The notes beneath the pieces were generated by a model, which did not search any database, was not told where the DNA came from, and saw only the letters and a program-made list of their open reading frames with translations. 64,000 bases of DNA from Escarpia spicata (lineage: Eukaryota; Annelida; Polychaeta; Sabellida; Siboglinidae), in the NCBI GenBank assembly GCA_963995525.1, contig OZ023217.1, forward strand, positions 25,566,587 to 25,630,586, written 5' to 3'. The position numbers and the translations under genes are program-made. Below, piece after piece: positions 23,430 to 36,221 of the stretch (positions are counted from its first letter, which is position 1; the number at the start of each line of letters is the position of its first letter).

Positions 23430-23830
23430 ACCCAGCTACCAGGTACACGCCTTGATGGTACCCGGCTAATCACTGCACACCTTGCTGGTACCCGGCTAAT
23501 CATTGCACACCTTGGTGGTACTTGGCTAAACGGTGCACGTCTTGGGTACCCGGCTAACCGGTGCACGTCTTGGGTACCCGGCTAACCGGTGCACGTCTTG
23601 GTGATACCCAGCTACCAGGTGCACGCCTTAATGGTACCCGGCTAATCACTGCACACCTTGCTGGTACCCGGCTAACCGGTGCACTTCTTGGCGGCATCTG
23701 TCTAACCGGTGCACGTTTTGGTGATACCCAGCTACTAGGTGCACGCCTTGGTGGTACCCGGCTAATCACTGCACACCTTGCTGGTACCCGGCTAACCGGT
23801 GCACGTCTCGGTGGTAACCGGCTAACCGGT
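23430..23830. repeat. Second 30-bp minisatellite, left part (GGTACCCGGCTAACCGGTGC type)
   Basis: The unit is GGTACCCGGCTAACCGGTGC plus ACGTCTTGGT with variants (TAATCACTGCACACCTTGCT, GATACCCAGCTACCAGGTGC). In the plus frame the units read as pairs of five-residue blocks such as GTRLT GARLG. The array is cut at 23830 by a MITE and resumes at 24303. Confidence 0.9.
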
Positions 23831-24302
23831 GTCGCGCTTACATTTATCCGGGCGTTAAATAATATCCGGTGACATTTCTGCGCGTGCGCGTATCTAGGGG
23901 AATGTATTTAGCACCAGCTACGACTGTCGCGTTTTCATTTATCCGGGCGTTATGTATGTGTATATATGTATATATAATTACATATATGTATATATATATA
24001 TATATACATAAATTATAAAACGTTTGCTTCCCACATACATAAACAATTTCTGTCGTAAAATAGTTTCCTCTCCACGCACACGTCACGTGACTTACTCTTA
24101 TACTTGGTTACACATCTGAAACAGCAAATTATAATTATGTACTCTAACTATAACGCTCGTATTACGATAACAAACGAAACATATTTAACTATTGGATATT
24201 ATTTATCACTATGTGATCTACTGGTGCCAAATAGTATGCCTTACATATGCACATAAACATCACCCGGATAAAATGTAACGCCCGGATAAATGTAAGCGCG
24301 AC
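23831..24302. mobile_element. 472-bp MITE inserted in the 30-bp minisatellite
   Basis: The two ends are perfect 27-bp terminal inverted repeats starting GTCGCGCTTACATTTATCCG (left 23831-23857, right 24276-24302). The element is flanked by ACCGGT on both sides (23825-23830 and 24303-24308), a possible 6-bp target duplication, although this hexamer is itself palindromic and part of the host repeat. A near copy of the terminus lies inside in direct orientation (about 23925-23952), and the right end carries a tandem CCCGGATAAA block. The centre is AT-rich and palindromic. It encodes no transposase. The superfamily is not clear. Confidence 0.85.
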
Positions 24303-24445
24303 ACCGGTACACGTTTTGGTGGTGCCCGGCTAACCGGTGCACGTCTTGGTGGTATCCGGCTAAACGGTGTACGCCTTGATAGCACCCGATAACCGATGCA
24401 CGCCTTGATAGTACCCGGCTAACCAGTGCACACCTGCTACAAGTT
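24303..24445. repeat. Second 30-bp minisatellite, right part
   Basis: Units such as GGTGCCCGGCTAACCGGTGC continue after the MITE with more divergence (TAGCACCCGATAACCGATGC) and fade out near 24445. Together with 23430-23830 this is one array interrupted by the insertion. Confidence 0.85.
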
Positions 24446-24767
24446 TAATCGGCAATAAACGTCAAAGAAAGTAGACATGGCTGAAATACTTATTTAATGG
24501 TACAAGCAGCAAACGGTAAAAAAATACCGCAAGTCTTAAGACGCATGACAGAAATACATACAAGTAAGAATATCAACAAATTTGATTTTAACTACACCAC
24601 CCACCCTGTTTTGCAACTTTACGAGAGAACTCAGAGTGCTCTATAAATTGGTTTGTATCTGTGCACGAGCTGTAAATCCAATTATATTCGCGGTTCCGGT
24701 GTGTGGAAACAGATCGTAATAAGTTGCGCATGCGCACAAGCGCTTGTGGAAAAAGACGCTAATAAAC

Positions 24768-25002
24768 GGAGGGGGAGGGGAGGGAGGGAGGGAGGGAGGG
24801 AGGTAGGAGGGAGGGAGGTGGGAGGGAGGGAGGGAGGGAGGTAGGAGGGAGGTAGGAGGGAGGGAGGGAGGTAGGAGGGAGGGAGGGAGGGAGGGAGGGA
24901 GGGAGGGAGGGAGGGAGGGAGGGAGGGAGGGAGGGAGGGAGGGAGGGAGGGAGGGAGGGAGGGAGGGAGGGAGGGAGGGAGGGAGGGAGGGAGGGAGGGA
25001 GG
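24768..25002. repeat. (GGGA)n purine tract
   Basis: Almost pure GGGA tetranucleotides, with a few GGTAGGA interruptions in the first third, form a strand-asymmetric purine tract. Many GGG runs at 4-bp spacing could form G-quadruplex or H-DNA. The Pro/Ser/Leu frame on the minus strand is an artefact. Confidence 0.95.
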
Positions 25003-26116
<1,114 letters not shown>

Positions 26117-26479
26117 CTGGGTCATAGTTAATTATAAGTTTGTGACAGAGAACCGATTCCTACGTGACACACGTTTCAGTCACCTGCATGTGTCAGAGAA
26201 GTTGTGCGCCAGAAAGCCGAATTTGACGTGACATCATTCGGCGACCTGTGTGACAGACAGCGGTGTCTACAGTAACACAATACTGCGATCTTCGTGACAA
26301 ATGGTTGACTGCGACAGGGCTGGCGGGTCGCAGCGATGTGACAGCTCCACGGCACTGCCCCACGGTGACGGCCTCGCTGCGCCATGTGGCGCCACGTGAC
26401 TCAACTAATTGGCCCCGGGCGAGTGTCGGCCGCGTGAACTGGTGCTCGCACAAAGCATCAGCTCCACACGATCACACCT

Positions 26480-26702
26480 GAGCGGACCGAGCAGTTCCGG
26501 GTGCTTCAACTACTGTTTACACGTGTGTGGGTTTATGTCAGTCGTCTTCCCGTTGGACTGTACGAGCAGTGGATATACATTAGCGACATATCGCGGTGAG
26601 ACGACCTCCATCGACAGGGAGCGGAGAGACGAGTGAAGAAGCTTGGTAGACGGCCGAGTGAGCCGTTGTCACCACCTCGACACCGGACCGCAGTCAGCGC
26701 AG
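26480..26702 (+). other. Possible non-coding 5' exon ending in a canonical splice donor
   Basis: A relatively GC-rich stretch ends in GTCAGCGCAG followed by GTAAGTG (donor-like, cut after 26702). It precedes by 17 kb an acceptor-like TTGTTTGCAG at 44021-44030, just before the start codon of the ankyrin-repeat gene. It could be an untranslated first exon of that gene or chance. No promoter motif was identified. Confidence 0.2.
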
Positions 26703-29033
26703 GTAAGTGATCCGCCCACTGCCCAGCGACATACGGTAACGCACCGAGCTGGTAGGCCGAGTCTCGCTGAGCCTACTTACAGTGCACCTAGCTAATTATG
26801 ACTTAACTGGTCGACGTTACTCAACGCAAAGCTCCCATTTGTTCATGTAGCAGTGAGCAGGCACTTATGACTAGACCGAGTAACGCACGAATGGTCCATC
26901 AATTAATGGAACACGATATGTAGAGTCGTAGCGCAGTTAGTCGCGACAGTCAAACAGCAACAGTCACAGTGGTTGTTGAGAGGATGTTCACGAACATGAA
27001 ACTGAGATACTCCCATGGTTGCACCTACCAACAATAACAATGTACCAACTACATACGCAGTGTAGGGCGTCGTAATGTTGTAATGACGTCACACTGGAGT
27101 TGTGTTAAATTATTATTACTACGTCAGAAGAATCAATACCATATTCACATGCAGTAGTACAGCTATCTCATATTCACCAAGATGTGTTCTTTAGAATCAG
27201 TTCAGACAAGCCACTGGATGCTGAAAGGGCAGCATACACATTGCATTGCATTACTCACGTCGAGAGCAAATTGGATTTGTCGCATTATCTATTTATCAAA
27301 GTATGTAAGGGTTGATTCTTGAGTTGATCCGGTAGCTGCCATTCACGCGACAGCCACACCGCCCGTCTATGTCAGTTTACAGCGGTCACAGACGACAAGT
27401 CCTCGGCACGTCTTTGTGTACAACTTGGCACTGCGACATACTGGCAATCTTATGTTAATGTACTCCTTATTATAATGACGTCGTAATTATTTAACAATCA
27501 TAATTATTACGCAGCGGGAATTTACAGAAGGTAAACGAGTAATAATGACTGGATTCTTCAGTTTTGAGTTACGTAAACCGCATTGAACTAACTTGGCGAA
27601 TCGTAAGTCAGTCAAAGCGAAGGATGCAATCGTAAGTTTCCTTGAACTAATAGCGAAACGACACTGAAACAGAGAAGATATCTAACAGATGACCGAATTC
27701 AATATCTCAAGCAATATCGATGTGTTTCTTTGCGGTATTGGCTAACTCATGTGTATATTTAATGTGTGGCGCTTCTGACAACAAGATTACGGTATTACTC
27801 AGCTGACGCCTGGTAAGGTCAGGAGTGAACAAACAAAGCGGTCTGAACGCTTTCATCGCCCGAGAAAGTCAATACTGGTTAGTGAGCGCCGCATTATTGT
27901 TTGTGAACAGTTCTGTCATTTCAACGGCTGATGCGTGACCTCACGCGCAACTAGTGAAACAACAGCTTACCACACGCCCGTATACGCACACACGCGCGCA
28001 CGCATACACACATGCTCGCGCTCACACACACACGCACACATGCACACACGCGCGCGCGCGCGCACACACACACACACACACAGTGTAGTCGTGTAAACAT
28101 CCACGCATGAACACCAGCATCCACAAATGCCGACTAACACAGCCTGGCGTTGTCGCTGGGTAACTTGACCCGAAATGTGCACTTAGTCTGCCCGCAATAG
28201 CGCCGCTCGCGGCTCCTTTCTGCACTCCATTCGCCTAACGGCGTGTCAAGGTTACGTTACCATAGGGTCAAGGTCAGACGGTACCCAGATGTTTACTCAT
28301 GGTCCTAATGCATTTATCTTCGTTATGCGTTCAATAAACAGTTAACAGGCGTGGCAGTCGTGATGCACGCTTTGGCTCAAATCGTCGAGTCAATCAAAAT
28401 ATATCACTATGACGGAGCCATCGTAAGATATTATACCCCGGGATATTATATAAGCGATTATATCGGACGTTGACACTACGTGTCGGCTCGCTACATGTTT
28501 TACCATGAATTCATAAAGTGAATCCAACCAATACTACATCTGTTAAATAAGAATGAATCTAGCAGGTGTAATACCCCTTATATGAGTTGTTAAATGTTTG
28601 ACCTGCTGTTATATAGACCTAAGAGACGTTACTGAAACCCACCCAGGTTCTTTATTAACCACTTCCGTATATAATTTAAATATATATATATATAACAAGT
28701 CGGGCCAACATTATATATATATATATATATATATATATGATCGAGAATGAGATGCTGAATCTAGCAGCTGTGCACTAGTAGCATACATTACTTTAGACAC
28801 GTCGTGTTACTTTGCGATCTGTGTCGTGTGAGATGGTGTTTGTTGACACCTTTGGTCTCAACAGCCGTCGACAAGACGCACTGTCACCTCGCCGTCGCAA
28901 CGAGATATCTTAGGTGTGGCTGTTTTCGCCAGTCGTGAAATTAATATGTTTTCACGCGTCTATCAACGCTGGAACCAAATAAACAAAAGTTTACAATACA
29001 ATATTAGCTGCGTCGTCGACAACATGTGTGTCC
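26703..29033. other. Non-coding stretch with CA/CG and TA microsatellites
   Basis: No coding signal was recognised. (CA) and (CG) runs at 27981-28082 include a pure CGCGCG tract, a Z-DNA candidate. (TA)n runs lie at about 28680-28692 and 28714-28738. Confidence 0.45.
27981..28082. repeat. Impure CA/CG microsatellite with CGCGCG core
   Basis: ACACGCGCGC and CACACACACA segments alternate, a purine-pyrimidine alternating tract. Confidence 0.85.
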
Positions 29034-30425
29034 TTTTGGAAGACTTTGCCCATAATTAGATTATACAGCTTTTCACAATGGGGGTTCACATTTTACCAAT
29101 TTAGACTCCAAGGGAGTTCATGTGGGCTTATATTTTTCACAATGCAGAGGGTCCTACACGTTCAGGTTGGAGGCATATATTGCAGAAATTTAACATTTCT
29201 AACTTGAAGAACAATGAAGTGGGTGTGAGATTGGTGGACCACGTGGTTTCGTCTTATATTCTTTCATCTTATATACAAACACCACATTAGCATCCCCAGC
29301 AGACCCATAACGAGGTCGTTTTGAATGTGCGTTTTCAGACAAATTGGGACTCATATGTGGTCTGTGGAGATTTGTTCCATTTTGTTGCCTGATTAAGCCT
29401 AATTTACACCCAATTGTATTCATAAAAGCCAACACGCAGTGATAGTATATTGTTAATATGACTGAATTATTTACTTGAAACCCTTCGCCGTTTGTGCAAT
29501 TGTTTTGAATATGTCCATATTAATAATTATAATAAACATGGCACCTAGGAGTGTGGGTGTGTCGAAGTTATTTTTCAGAATAAACGGTTTATAGTTTGAT
29601 ATTTACAATCTGGTTTTCACTCAATTAATACAATATATTTATATGATCTAATATGAAAAATTCCATAATTTATTATAAATACAATTAAGTTAGTAAATTA
29701 ATAAACCTTTATATGTGTTTAACCAGATGGATTTGTCTACTGGGTTTGCAGCTTATAAAAAATACACTCACTATACATGTTAAAGTGTTGATTGTTGAGA
29801 ATAACCTCTTTAACAGTCGGTAGTTACCTTATTCAGCATACTAAAAATAAAAACCTCTCGTTGACTTTTAACTGATGAGAAATCATTAATTATTTTATAT
29901 GGCTTAATTGATATGCTCATAATTGTTAAATCATCATCACCCTGTTTATTCACCAATATTTTGTCTGCATCTGAATGACTACAATTATTACTCATAATGT
30001 TACGTTTGGTGTAAAACTGGCTTCTTGTGTAATTGTTACTCCATGCCTTGCCTTTACATAACAGGAAACTCTGGGATAGTGTGAAGTCCTTCTGCGTGGC
30101 TAATTGGACGCAATGGTCCTTTGACACACATTCCTCTAGTGACTGCCCTTTTCACACATGGCAGTGGAGACAGACCCTCAGCCAGGCTCCCATACATTCA
30201 GTGATGGTCACTTTAACGTCTGTACAAATTAGGCTTCCTTGGCATTCCATGTAATACTTGAACGACATCCAGCAGCTTTTAGGAGAGGGGAGAGAGGCTT
30301 TTGAAAAACATGGAATACAATTAGTGATTCACATTTTAAAGATGCAATTTTGACGGGAGGTTCACATTTTGGAGAAAGGGGGTTCACAAAAACGTGAACA
30401 CTCCCTGGCTATGGGCCTGCCCTGC
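29034..30425. mobile_element. Probable DNA transposon remnant with GGGGGTTCAC subterminal repeats
   Basis: Both sides carry GGGGGTTCAC-type blocks near the ends (29080 region; 30358 and 30376 regions). The right end, read on the minus strand, is GGCAGGCCCATAGCCAGGGA, the kind of terminus seen in many invertebrate hAT-like elements. Minus-strand frames inside (30127-29810 and 29435-29199) might be transposase remnants, but I recognise no motif in them. The left terminus is not convincingly matched to the right one, so boundaries are approximate. Confidence 0.35.
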
Positions 30426-32400
30426 ATAATGAGCATGACAAAACGTTCGAAATGGCTATAATTATAACAAATAGGCATATATGCATTAAATGTATTTGAA
30501 ACAAGTACGCGTAGAGGAGTGGAATAACAGTTTGAAACATCCAAACAGTTGTTTCGATAGCTCTATATGTACATAGGTTTATGTATCTTACAAAGGCAGT
30601 TTAAGACGATGGTGTAAATTGGTGGGAAACATAGTACCTTGGTAGGCCTACTTAATAAAAAAAAACTGTAATAGTATTATAAGTTACGATGATCTCCTAC
30701 ACTACACTACTTGGCTTGTTTGCCTATTGGAAAGTCTCTGTCGGAAGATCTCCACGCAGTAGTTCTCCTTTGTCATCAGGACATACGTCATGATTGTGAT
30801 ACTTAATATTACTATAACAGGCGAATCACCGGTAGCGTATCATCATGGTGTGAACGGTGTACATCTTTCATTTCGTTACCGAGCATTGCTCAGTTGAGTA
30901 CGGGGAGAATGAAAACAATAGAAACAGCACTATAGGTTTTACTAAGAAATAATAACAACACCGGCACTTCGGTAAAACCTTTTATTAAACAAGTGAAAAA
31001 GACATGCCTTCGCTTTGTAGCCCCCACGGTCGATTTAAGTAATCATAGTTATGGCTGCAATTGATATTCTCTTTGTAGCGGGTGTGGTGATTCATGGTTT
31101 TAAACGTCGTGACGCCCCATGATCCTCGGGTAATATTCTAGACGTCTGACGCAGTTCAGTTGTCAACATAGTCGGCGGAGTGGCACAACGACACGCTTCA
31201 TGTGGTTTGACGACGTATTTTGTTGCAGGCATTGTATGCGCCCGCAGAACTAGTCGGAACCCTTTTTACCCGGTCGTGCGAACATTATCGAGCTCACCAT
31301 ATCAGGACAGAAATGTTGAAGTCAATGTCCCAATCAGTTGACAAGAGCAACGGACTCCCCACTTCACTGTATGTATGGAGCTGTACACTGTACAGGGGTG
31401 ATGCTGACTCGGGGATGCCACGTTTATGTTAAAATACTTAGTATAATATATATTTATTATTTTACTGTAGCTATAGATCTAGTAAACATGTGACGAAGCA
31501 GCTTTAACAAGAGTTGTTAAAGACATACAAGTCCGTGTCTGTTCACTACATCTAGCGTCTTCCCACAGTTTGGCACCAGGCTCCTTGTCACCTGCCTATC
31601 GTATATATTCTTGTAATGCTGATGCACGAGATGTTTAGGATAGAACTGGCATGTGAGTCAACTTGTCATACGGGCGTCACAGAAATGAACGATGTTGATA
31701 AGATACTTTACCGATAAGATATATTACGGGACGGTGTTGTAGACGGTTTCTCCTGTCGCGCTGGAGGTTTCAGTTCCAACATCGCAACGGTGGTTTTGAG
31801 CAGCAAAAGTAGATACGCCGCCTCCTGTCGATATCGGTGCGAGAGCAGTTGGGAACAGCGAGCGGCGTGTGAACATAACAAAGCCACATTCTAGTCGCTC
31901 TCGTTGAATGCCCACGGGCATTAGGCCGCTGAGCGATTAAAGCATTCCAAACGCAAGTTTTGTCACGATAACAATCGAGCGACTGCGGCCGGCTTGAGAT
32001 GGGCGGTCCAACAGTCGGAGCCGGGGGAGAGGAAATACTTCCCTACAGGCCGTATACTCGCCACTCTTATCGGCGCCTTTCTTCACGATCAGTGCCTATG
32101 GTTTCTCTCTCGTTCTAGCCAACGGCACACGCCCCCATAACATATATATCCGATCTACTTGTGTGTATAATAGGCAGTTAGCGTGTAAGCTGATCCCTTT
32201 GTCGTCGTTTAGCGTGACCGCAGCTGGCGGAAGTGCGAATTGAATGTCGGGAAACCTTACTTCAGGTGACGTCGAACTCTTATTGTATTTCCCGCAGACC
32301 TAACGGTGACAGGGAGTGGGGAGTTTACGCTTCGGCAACCGAGATAGCCCCAGTTCCAACCTTCCAACCTTCCTTTCCACTCTGGGAATTAAAGGTGGCA
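30426..32400. other. Non-coding stretch, nothing recognised
   Basis: There are only short frames without motifs, and no array or RNA gene. The 31730-32300 part is somewhat richer in CpG but has no supported exon. Confidence 0.4.
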
Positions 32401-32406
32401 TAACTA

Positions 32407-33046
32407 AGAATAAGAATAAGAATAATTTTTTTATTATTTGCAACTTTTCAGTTGGATTGTACATACATTCACCGTAAAATCCCCAAATCACACAAGTTTC
32501 ATACTGTTACAAGTTATAATACGACATAACATTATGTTACAATACTCATAAAACATGTTGTACTAAATAAAATAACGCAAAACCAAAGATACTGTTAAGT
32601 AAATTACACAAAATCGCCCCGTGACGCAACTAACTCAGTATGAGGCGCTTTATATTAAAACGTGTACATTGCATTAGTATTATATAGCATTATCTTTCAT
32701 TAAAAAATAAGGTACTTTAAATACACTAAAATTTAATCATATAGTTTAAATATTAAAATTGACTGTTGAGACATACACTAAAATCATTAAGTGTTATGGC
32801 AGTGTACTAAACACCATGGAATTAATGAGTTTTTGTAGCGATTTGTGTTCGCCATCGGGACGGGTAACTCATTGAATGATCTTAGTGTATACGGCACATT
32901 TCGAATATTTGGTAGTAGCGTATTCAGTTTGTGGTCACTACGCTTCATTCTAGCGAAATACGTTTTACACAATTCATTGCGTCTATCATGCAGCGTTGGT
33001 AAGTTTACCATCTCCAGATGGTAAACTTACCAACTAGGTGAATGTA
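32407..33046 (-). mobile_element. 5'-truncated CR1/L2-like LINE with target-site duplication
   Basis: On the minus strand 33011-32787 encodes the ORF2 C-terminus: LPTLHDRRNELCKTYFARM, DHKLNTLLPN, NVPYTLRSFNELPVP and RYKNSLIPWCL. This is the conserved tail of a CR1/L2-like invertebrate LINE family. A 3' UTR follows and ends in (ATTCTT)n at about 32430-32407. The host sequence GAATTAAAGGTGGC(CC)ATAACTA occurs at both sides (32386-32406 and 33047-33069), a convincing target-site duplication of about 21-23 bp. At the 5' junction, 18 bases of the element start are present as an inverted copy (32998-33033). Confidence 0.85.
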
Positions 33047-33189
33047 GAATTAAAGGTGGCCCATAACTAGGTGAATGTAGTTGCCTATGCCTTACTGGAC
33101 TGGACGCCCACCCAACTTCTCCAAGTTACACTTACCCCTGGAATGGCAATGTCATTAAATATGGTTAATTAAAACACATATTGTGTCTA

Positions 33190-33350
33190 GATATATAGGG
33201 CCTCGTGGTATATGTAGGGCCTCGTGGGATACATATGGCCTCGTGGGATATATACGGCCTCATGGGATATATATAGGGCCTCGTGGGGTATGTATAGGGC
33301 CTCGTGGGATATGTACAGGGCCTCGTGGTACATATAGGGCCTCGTGGAAC
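33190..33350. repeat. Degenerate minisatellite GGGCCTCGTGGGATATATA
   Basis: About eight copies of an approximately 18-24 bp unit (CCTCGTGGGATATGTACAGG and variants). It reads as short GPRG/ASW or PTRPY peptide repeats on the two strands; not a gene. Confidence 0.85.
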
Positions 33351-34309
33351 TATCAAAAGACGAAAAACAAGAGTTTCATGTTGCATCACACATTTATCTA
33401 AAAATAACGATGTAAGTACACACTTTAGCCGGTTAGAATGTACGACCAGACTTGCAGTGTTTTAGATATATTGGTAGCACAGAACGTGTTTCTTGTTCTA
33501 TGAATCACCCTCCTGCCAACTTCGCGCAACTTAACATATCCAGTGCTTACTAATTCGTTTCATCTGCTTTCAAATTATTCCACAAACGCAATTAGAAGTA
33601 AGTTGCCTAAATTAATTAAATGCCCAGCTACACCTGTCCGATGTAGAGGTGCTTTATGGCGGCGAGGTTACGCAATCCAAGCTCTGAGCTAGTGTGTTCG
33701 TTTAGTCACAATACCGCATAGCCTTCCGGCCATACGGTGCACATTGTGTGCGCATCTAGGTAAAACATACGCGGGACGGTGCAGGACTATACTCACCGGC
33801 GCCCAATGTTACATCATCGCCGGTAAGGGTAGGACGGTGCTTTCCTGGTGCAGCGACGGGCATTCTTTAGCCACTTACGAATGAATGTGAATGTCGCATT
33901 TAGCTGACGAGAAGAACCTGATCTGGAGGGTGCGTCGAGTCAATGGTGCATTGTAATCAGCATGACTTGCACACATTAGCGCATGGAGCCTTATTCTACT
34001 TCCGGGTTCATTGAATGGATGAGAATTTCTTCACCCTGCAATGGTTTACTGGTAGCTCCAGGAAGTCTAACAGTCTGTCAGGGAGTTCACCGCAGCCCAC
34101 CGTGCAAACAATCCCCTGTGCCACTGGAGCTACCACAGACACAGTCCTATGCACGCACGCACGCACGCACGCATCCACCCACCCAAATTACAATTACACA
34201 TACGCTATCCCGTTTGCTACCCATGCGTTAAATGTAAGGATCAAAGTGAGCGTAGTTGAGCTGCCGCGTGTAATCAGCAACCTGGGGAGAGGCCCGGGGA
34301 CTATCACTA
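33351..34309. other. Non-coding stretch, nothing recognised
   Basis: No gene is supported. A short (ACGC)n run sits at about 34151-34172. Confidence 0.4.
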
Positions 34310-34425
34310 CATACCGTTACCTGTCGACTGCGGGCATCCAGTACATATCATGGTCTGTCTATACTCAGTACATACCTTGTGGACGGCCAGTGCACATCGT
34401 GGCCTGTCGATACTCGGTGTAAAGT
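34310..34425. repeat. Degenerate 27-bp minisatellite, left part
   Basis: Units such as CATATCATGGTCTGTCTATA plus CTCAGTA resemble the array at 34.83-35.07 kb (GTGGCCTGTTGATAxTCAGTA type). A LINE fragment lies between the two parts. Confidence 0.6.
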
Positions 34426-34471
34426 AATTCTAATGTGGTTCAAATATAGCGCGGTATCCAGTTCTTCCATT

Positions 34472-34700
34472 AATGGAAGGAAAAGTGGAAGGCAGCAGAA
34501 GCAGAGGAAGACCTAGGAGACAATGGGGGAAGGACATAGAGGAAAGGATGGGAGCAGACGTCTGGCGAGTGGGGGACTGGCAAACGAAAGAGCTGTCTTT
34601 ATAGACAATCCGTCAAGGCTGCAACGTCCGGAAATGGATAAGCAAACCCAAGGATCCAGATTTTATAACTGCTCAAAGCGCTTTACACTTTACTTCCTAG
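34472..34700 (+). pseudogene. 3' end of an RTE/L1-like LINE ORF2
   Basis: The plus strand reads LMEGKVEGSRSRGRPRRQWG, KDIEERMGADVW and DWQTKE. A 'G.R.RGRPR..W..DI...' block followed by a Trp-containing helix is the usual extreme C-terminus of endonuclease/reverse-transcriptase LINEs. Upstream RT motifs are absent (5' truncated), and a stop interrupts the frame after KELSL. It lies between two parts of a 27-bp minisatellite. Confidence 0.6.
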
Positions 34701-34825
34701 CAGACTTGTTCAATCGAACAACATCGCGACTTCCCCAGGAAGCATTCAGCCACACCGCATTTACTACATGAAACCTATTCGCAGACATATATTCACCGCT
34801 GTCTAAAGCAAGGTACTGTGATACT

Positions 34826-35068
34826 CAATGCATATCGTGGCCTGTTGATAATCAGTATTCTTCGTGGACTGCGGATGCACGGTACACAATGTGGACTGTT
34901 GATGCACGGTACACAATGTGGACTGTGGACGCACGGTACACAATGTGGACTGTTGATGCACGGTACACAATGTGGACTGTGGATGCACGGTACACAATGT
35001 GGACTGCGGATGCACGGTACACAATGTGGACTGTGGATATTCAATGTATACCGTGGCCTGTGGATACT
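34826..35068. repeat. 27-bp minisatellite (GTGGACTGTTGATGCACGGT + ACACAAT)
   Basis: About nine units of 27 bp, the central five or six almost identical. Because 27 is a multiple of three, open frames occur on both strands (HGTQCGLWM or CTVHPQSTL repeats). These are not treated as genes. Confidence 0.92.
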
Positions 35069-36221
35069 CAATATATAGTATTACCCGTAGAAACTAAATG
35101 CATGTCACAGGGCACGTCGTTATAAGACTAAACGTCAGTTAGCCACTTCCGCACCACTTAGGGCTAGGCTACGTTGGTTGCAAAACATATTCTAAAATTG
35201 GTTACGCTGTTGACTGCCGCCTTGCTTGCGTCAAGTGTTGGTGCGTGCGAAGGAAGTTGGGAGTCCTTGTCTAGACGTTTTAAAAGAGTAGTTGTTTACG
35301 TCTACCAAGTAAAAATATATGAACAATATTGTAGAAAGTTCTTGTGTCTACAGAGCGTATAAATAACTCACTGGATAGTTGTCTTTACAGTATTGTGGTT
35401 ATAACAGAGAAGGCTCGCCAATACTCTATGCACATTACGCTGGGGCGCGAGTATTGAAGGAGGAGGAGGAGGAAGGAACTAACGTGTAAGTGGGTTGCGA
35501 GTTAGCGAAAAAGACCCTGACATACAAAACATACGTAAACAAGAAACCTTTTTTGGCGAGACTCCAAAATTGCTGTAGGGCTCCGTTACACGAGAATGTC
35601 ATGACGAATTGTGGTTTGGCAGATGTTGCCACCGCGAGTTGGCCTGGAGTTACACGCGAAAGCGTACGTTGTGGACATCGCTGTAATCGATCACTATTCC
35701 GTTTCGCAATGAGTTGGAGGGTGCTCATTGCGCAAGTGGTCGCCGACAGACAGCGCATGGTAGGCGGTCGATGCGGGCAACAGCTGTGGATGACAGCGGC
35801 CCCGAGAAACTTGGTTAGAATGAGGACCAGTTTCATGGAAACCACCTTGAGGAACCTCGACAACATACTACATTTCTGTCTTGATTGGCCGATGTAGCAA
35901 ATTAGAAACACACACCCTCGAGAACACCACGGTAGTGTTTTGAACCTATACTTTCAAAACACTATAGCGTTTACAACTTAAGTTAAAACACGGCGCCGAA
36001 TTTCAAAACTGATTATGTTTGTCAGAAATTTTGATAGTTTCTATCATAGAAACAAGTTATGAAGTTTCACCGATTTATATTCTTAAATGTTAACTATCCA
36101 GATGTAGGCTTGGGTTAAATCGCGAGAAACTAGAATTTATTTAACTGAAGGTGAAAACGCTTTGGACTGTTTTTGACGGGGTGAGTGGTTTGAATGTCCT
36201 ACACCGGTGTATGTCCATATG
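35069..36221. other. Unassigned stretch with a both-strand open region
   Basis: A 135-codon plus frame (35490-35897) and a 158-codon minus frame (35911-35435) overlap. Neither shows a motif I recognise; the region may be an old transposon or retrocopy. The rest is AT-rich without signal. Confidence 0.35.

Noticed and set aside
28268..28276. TCAAGGTCA nuclear-receptor (ERR/SF-1 type) site
   Set aside because: A nine-base match is expected by chance in this length, and no gene start is near.
35435..35911. Overlapping 158-codon (minus) and 135-codon (plus) frames
   Set aside because: No recognisable domain in either; dual open frames without splice or start support are not enough to call a gene.
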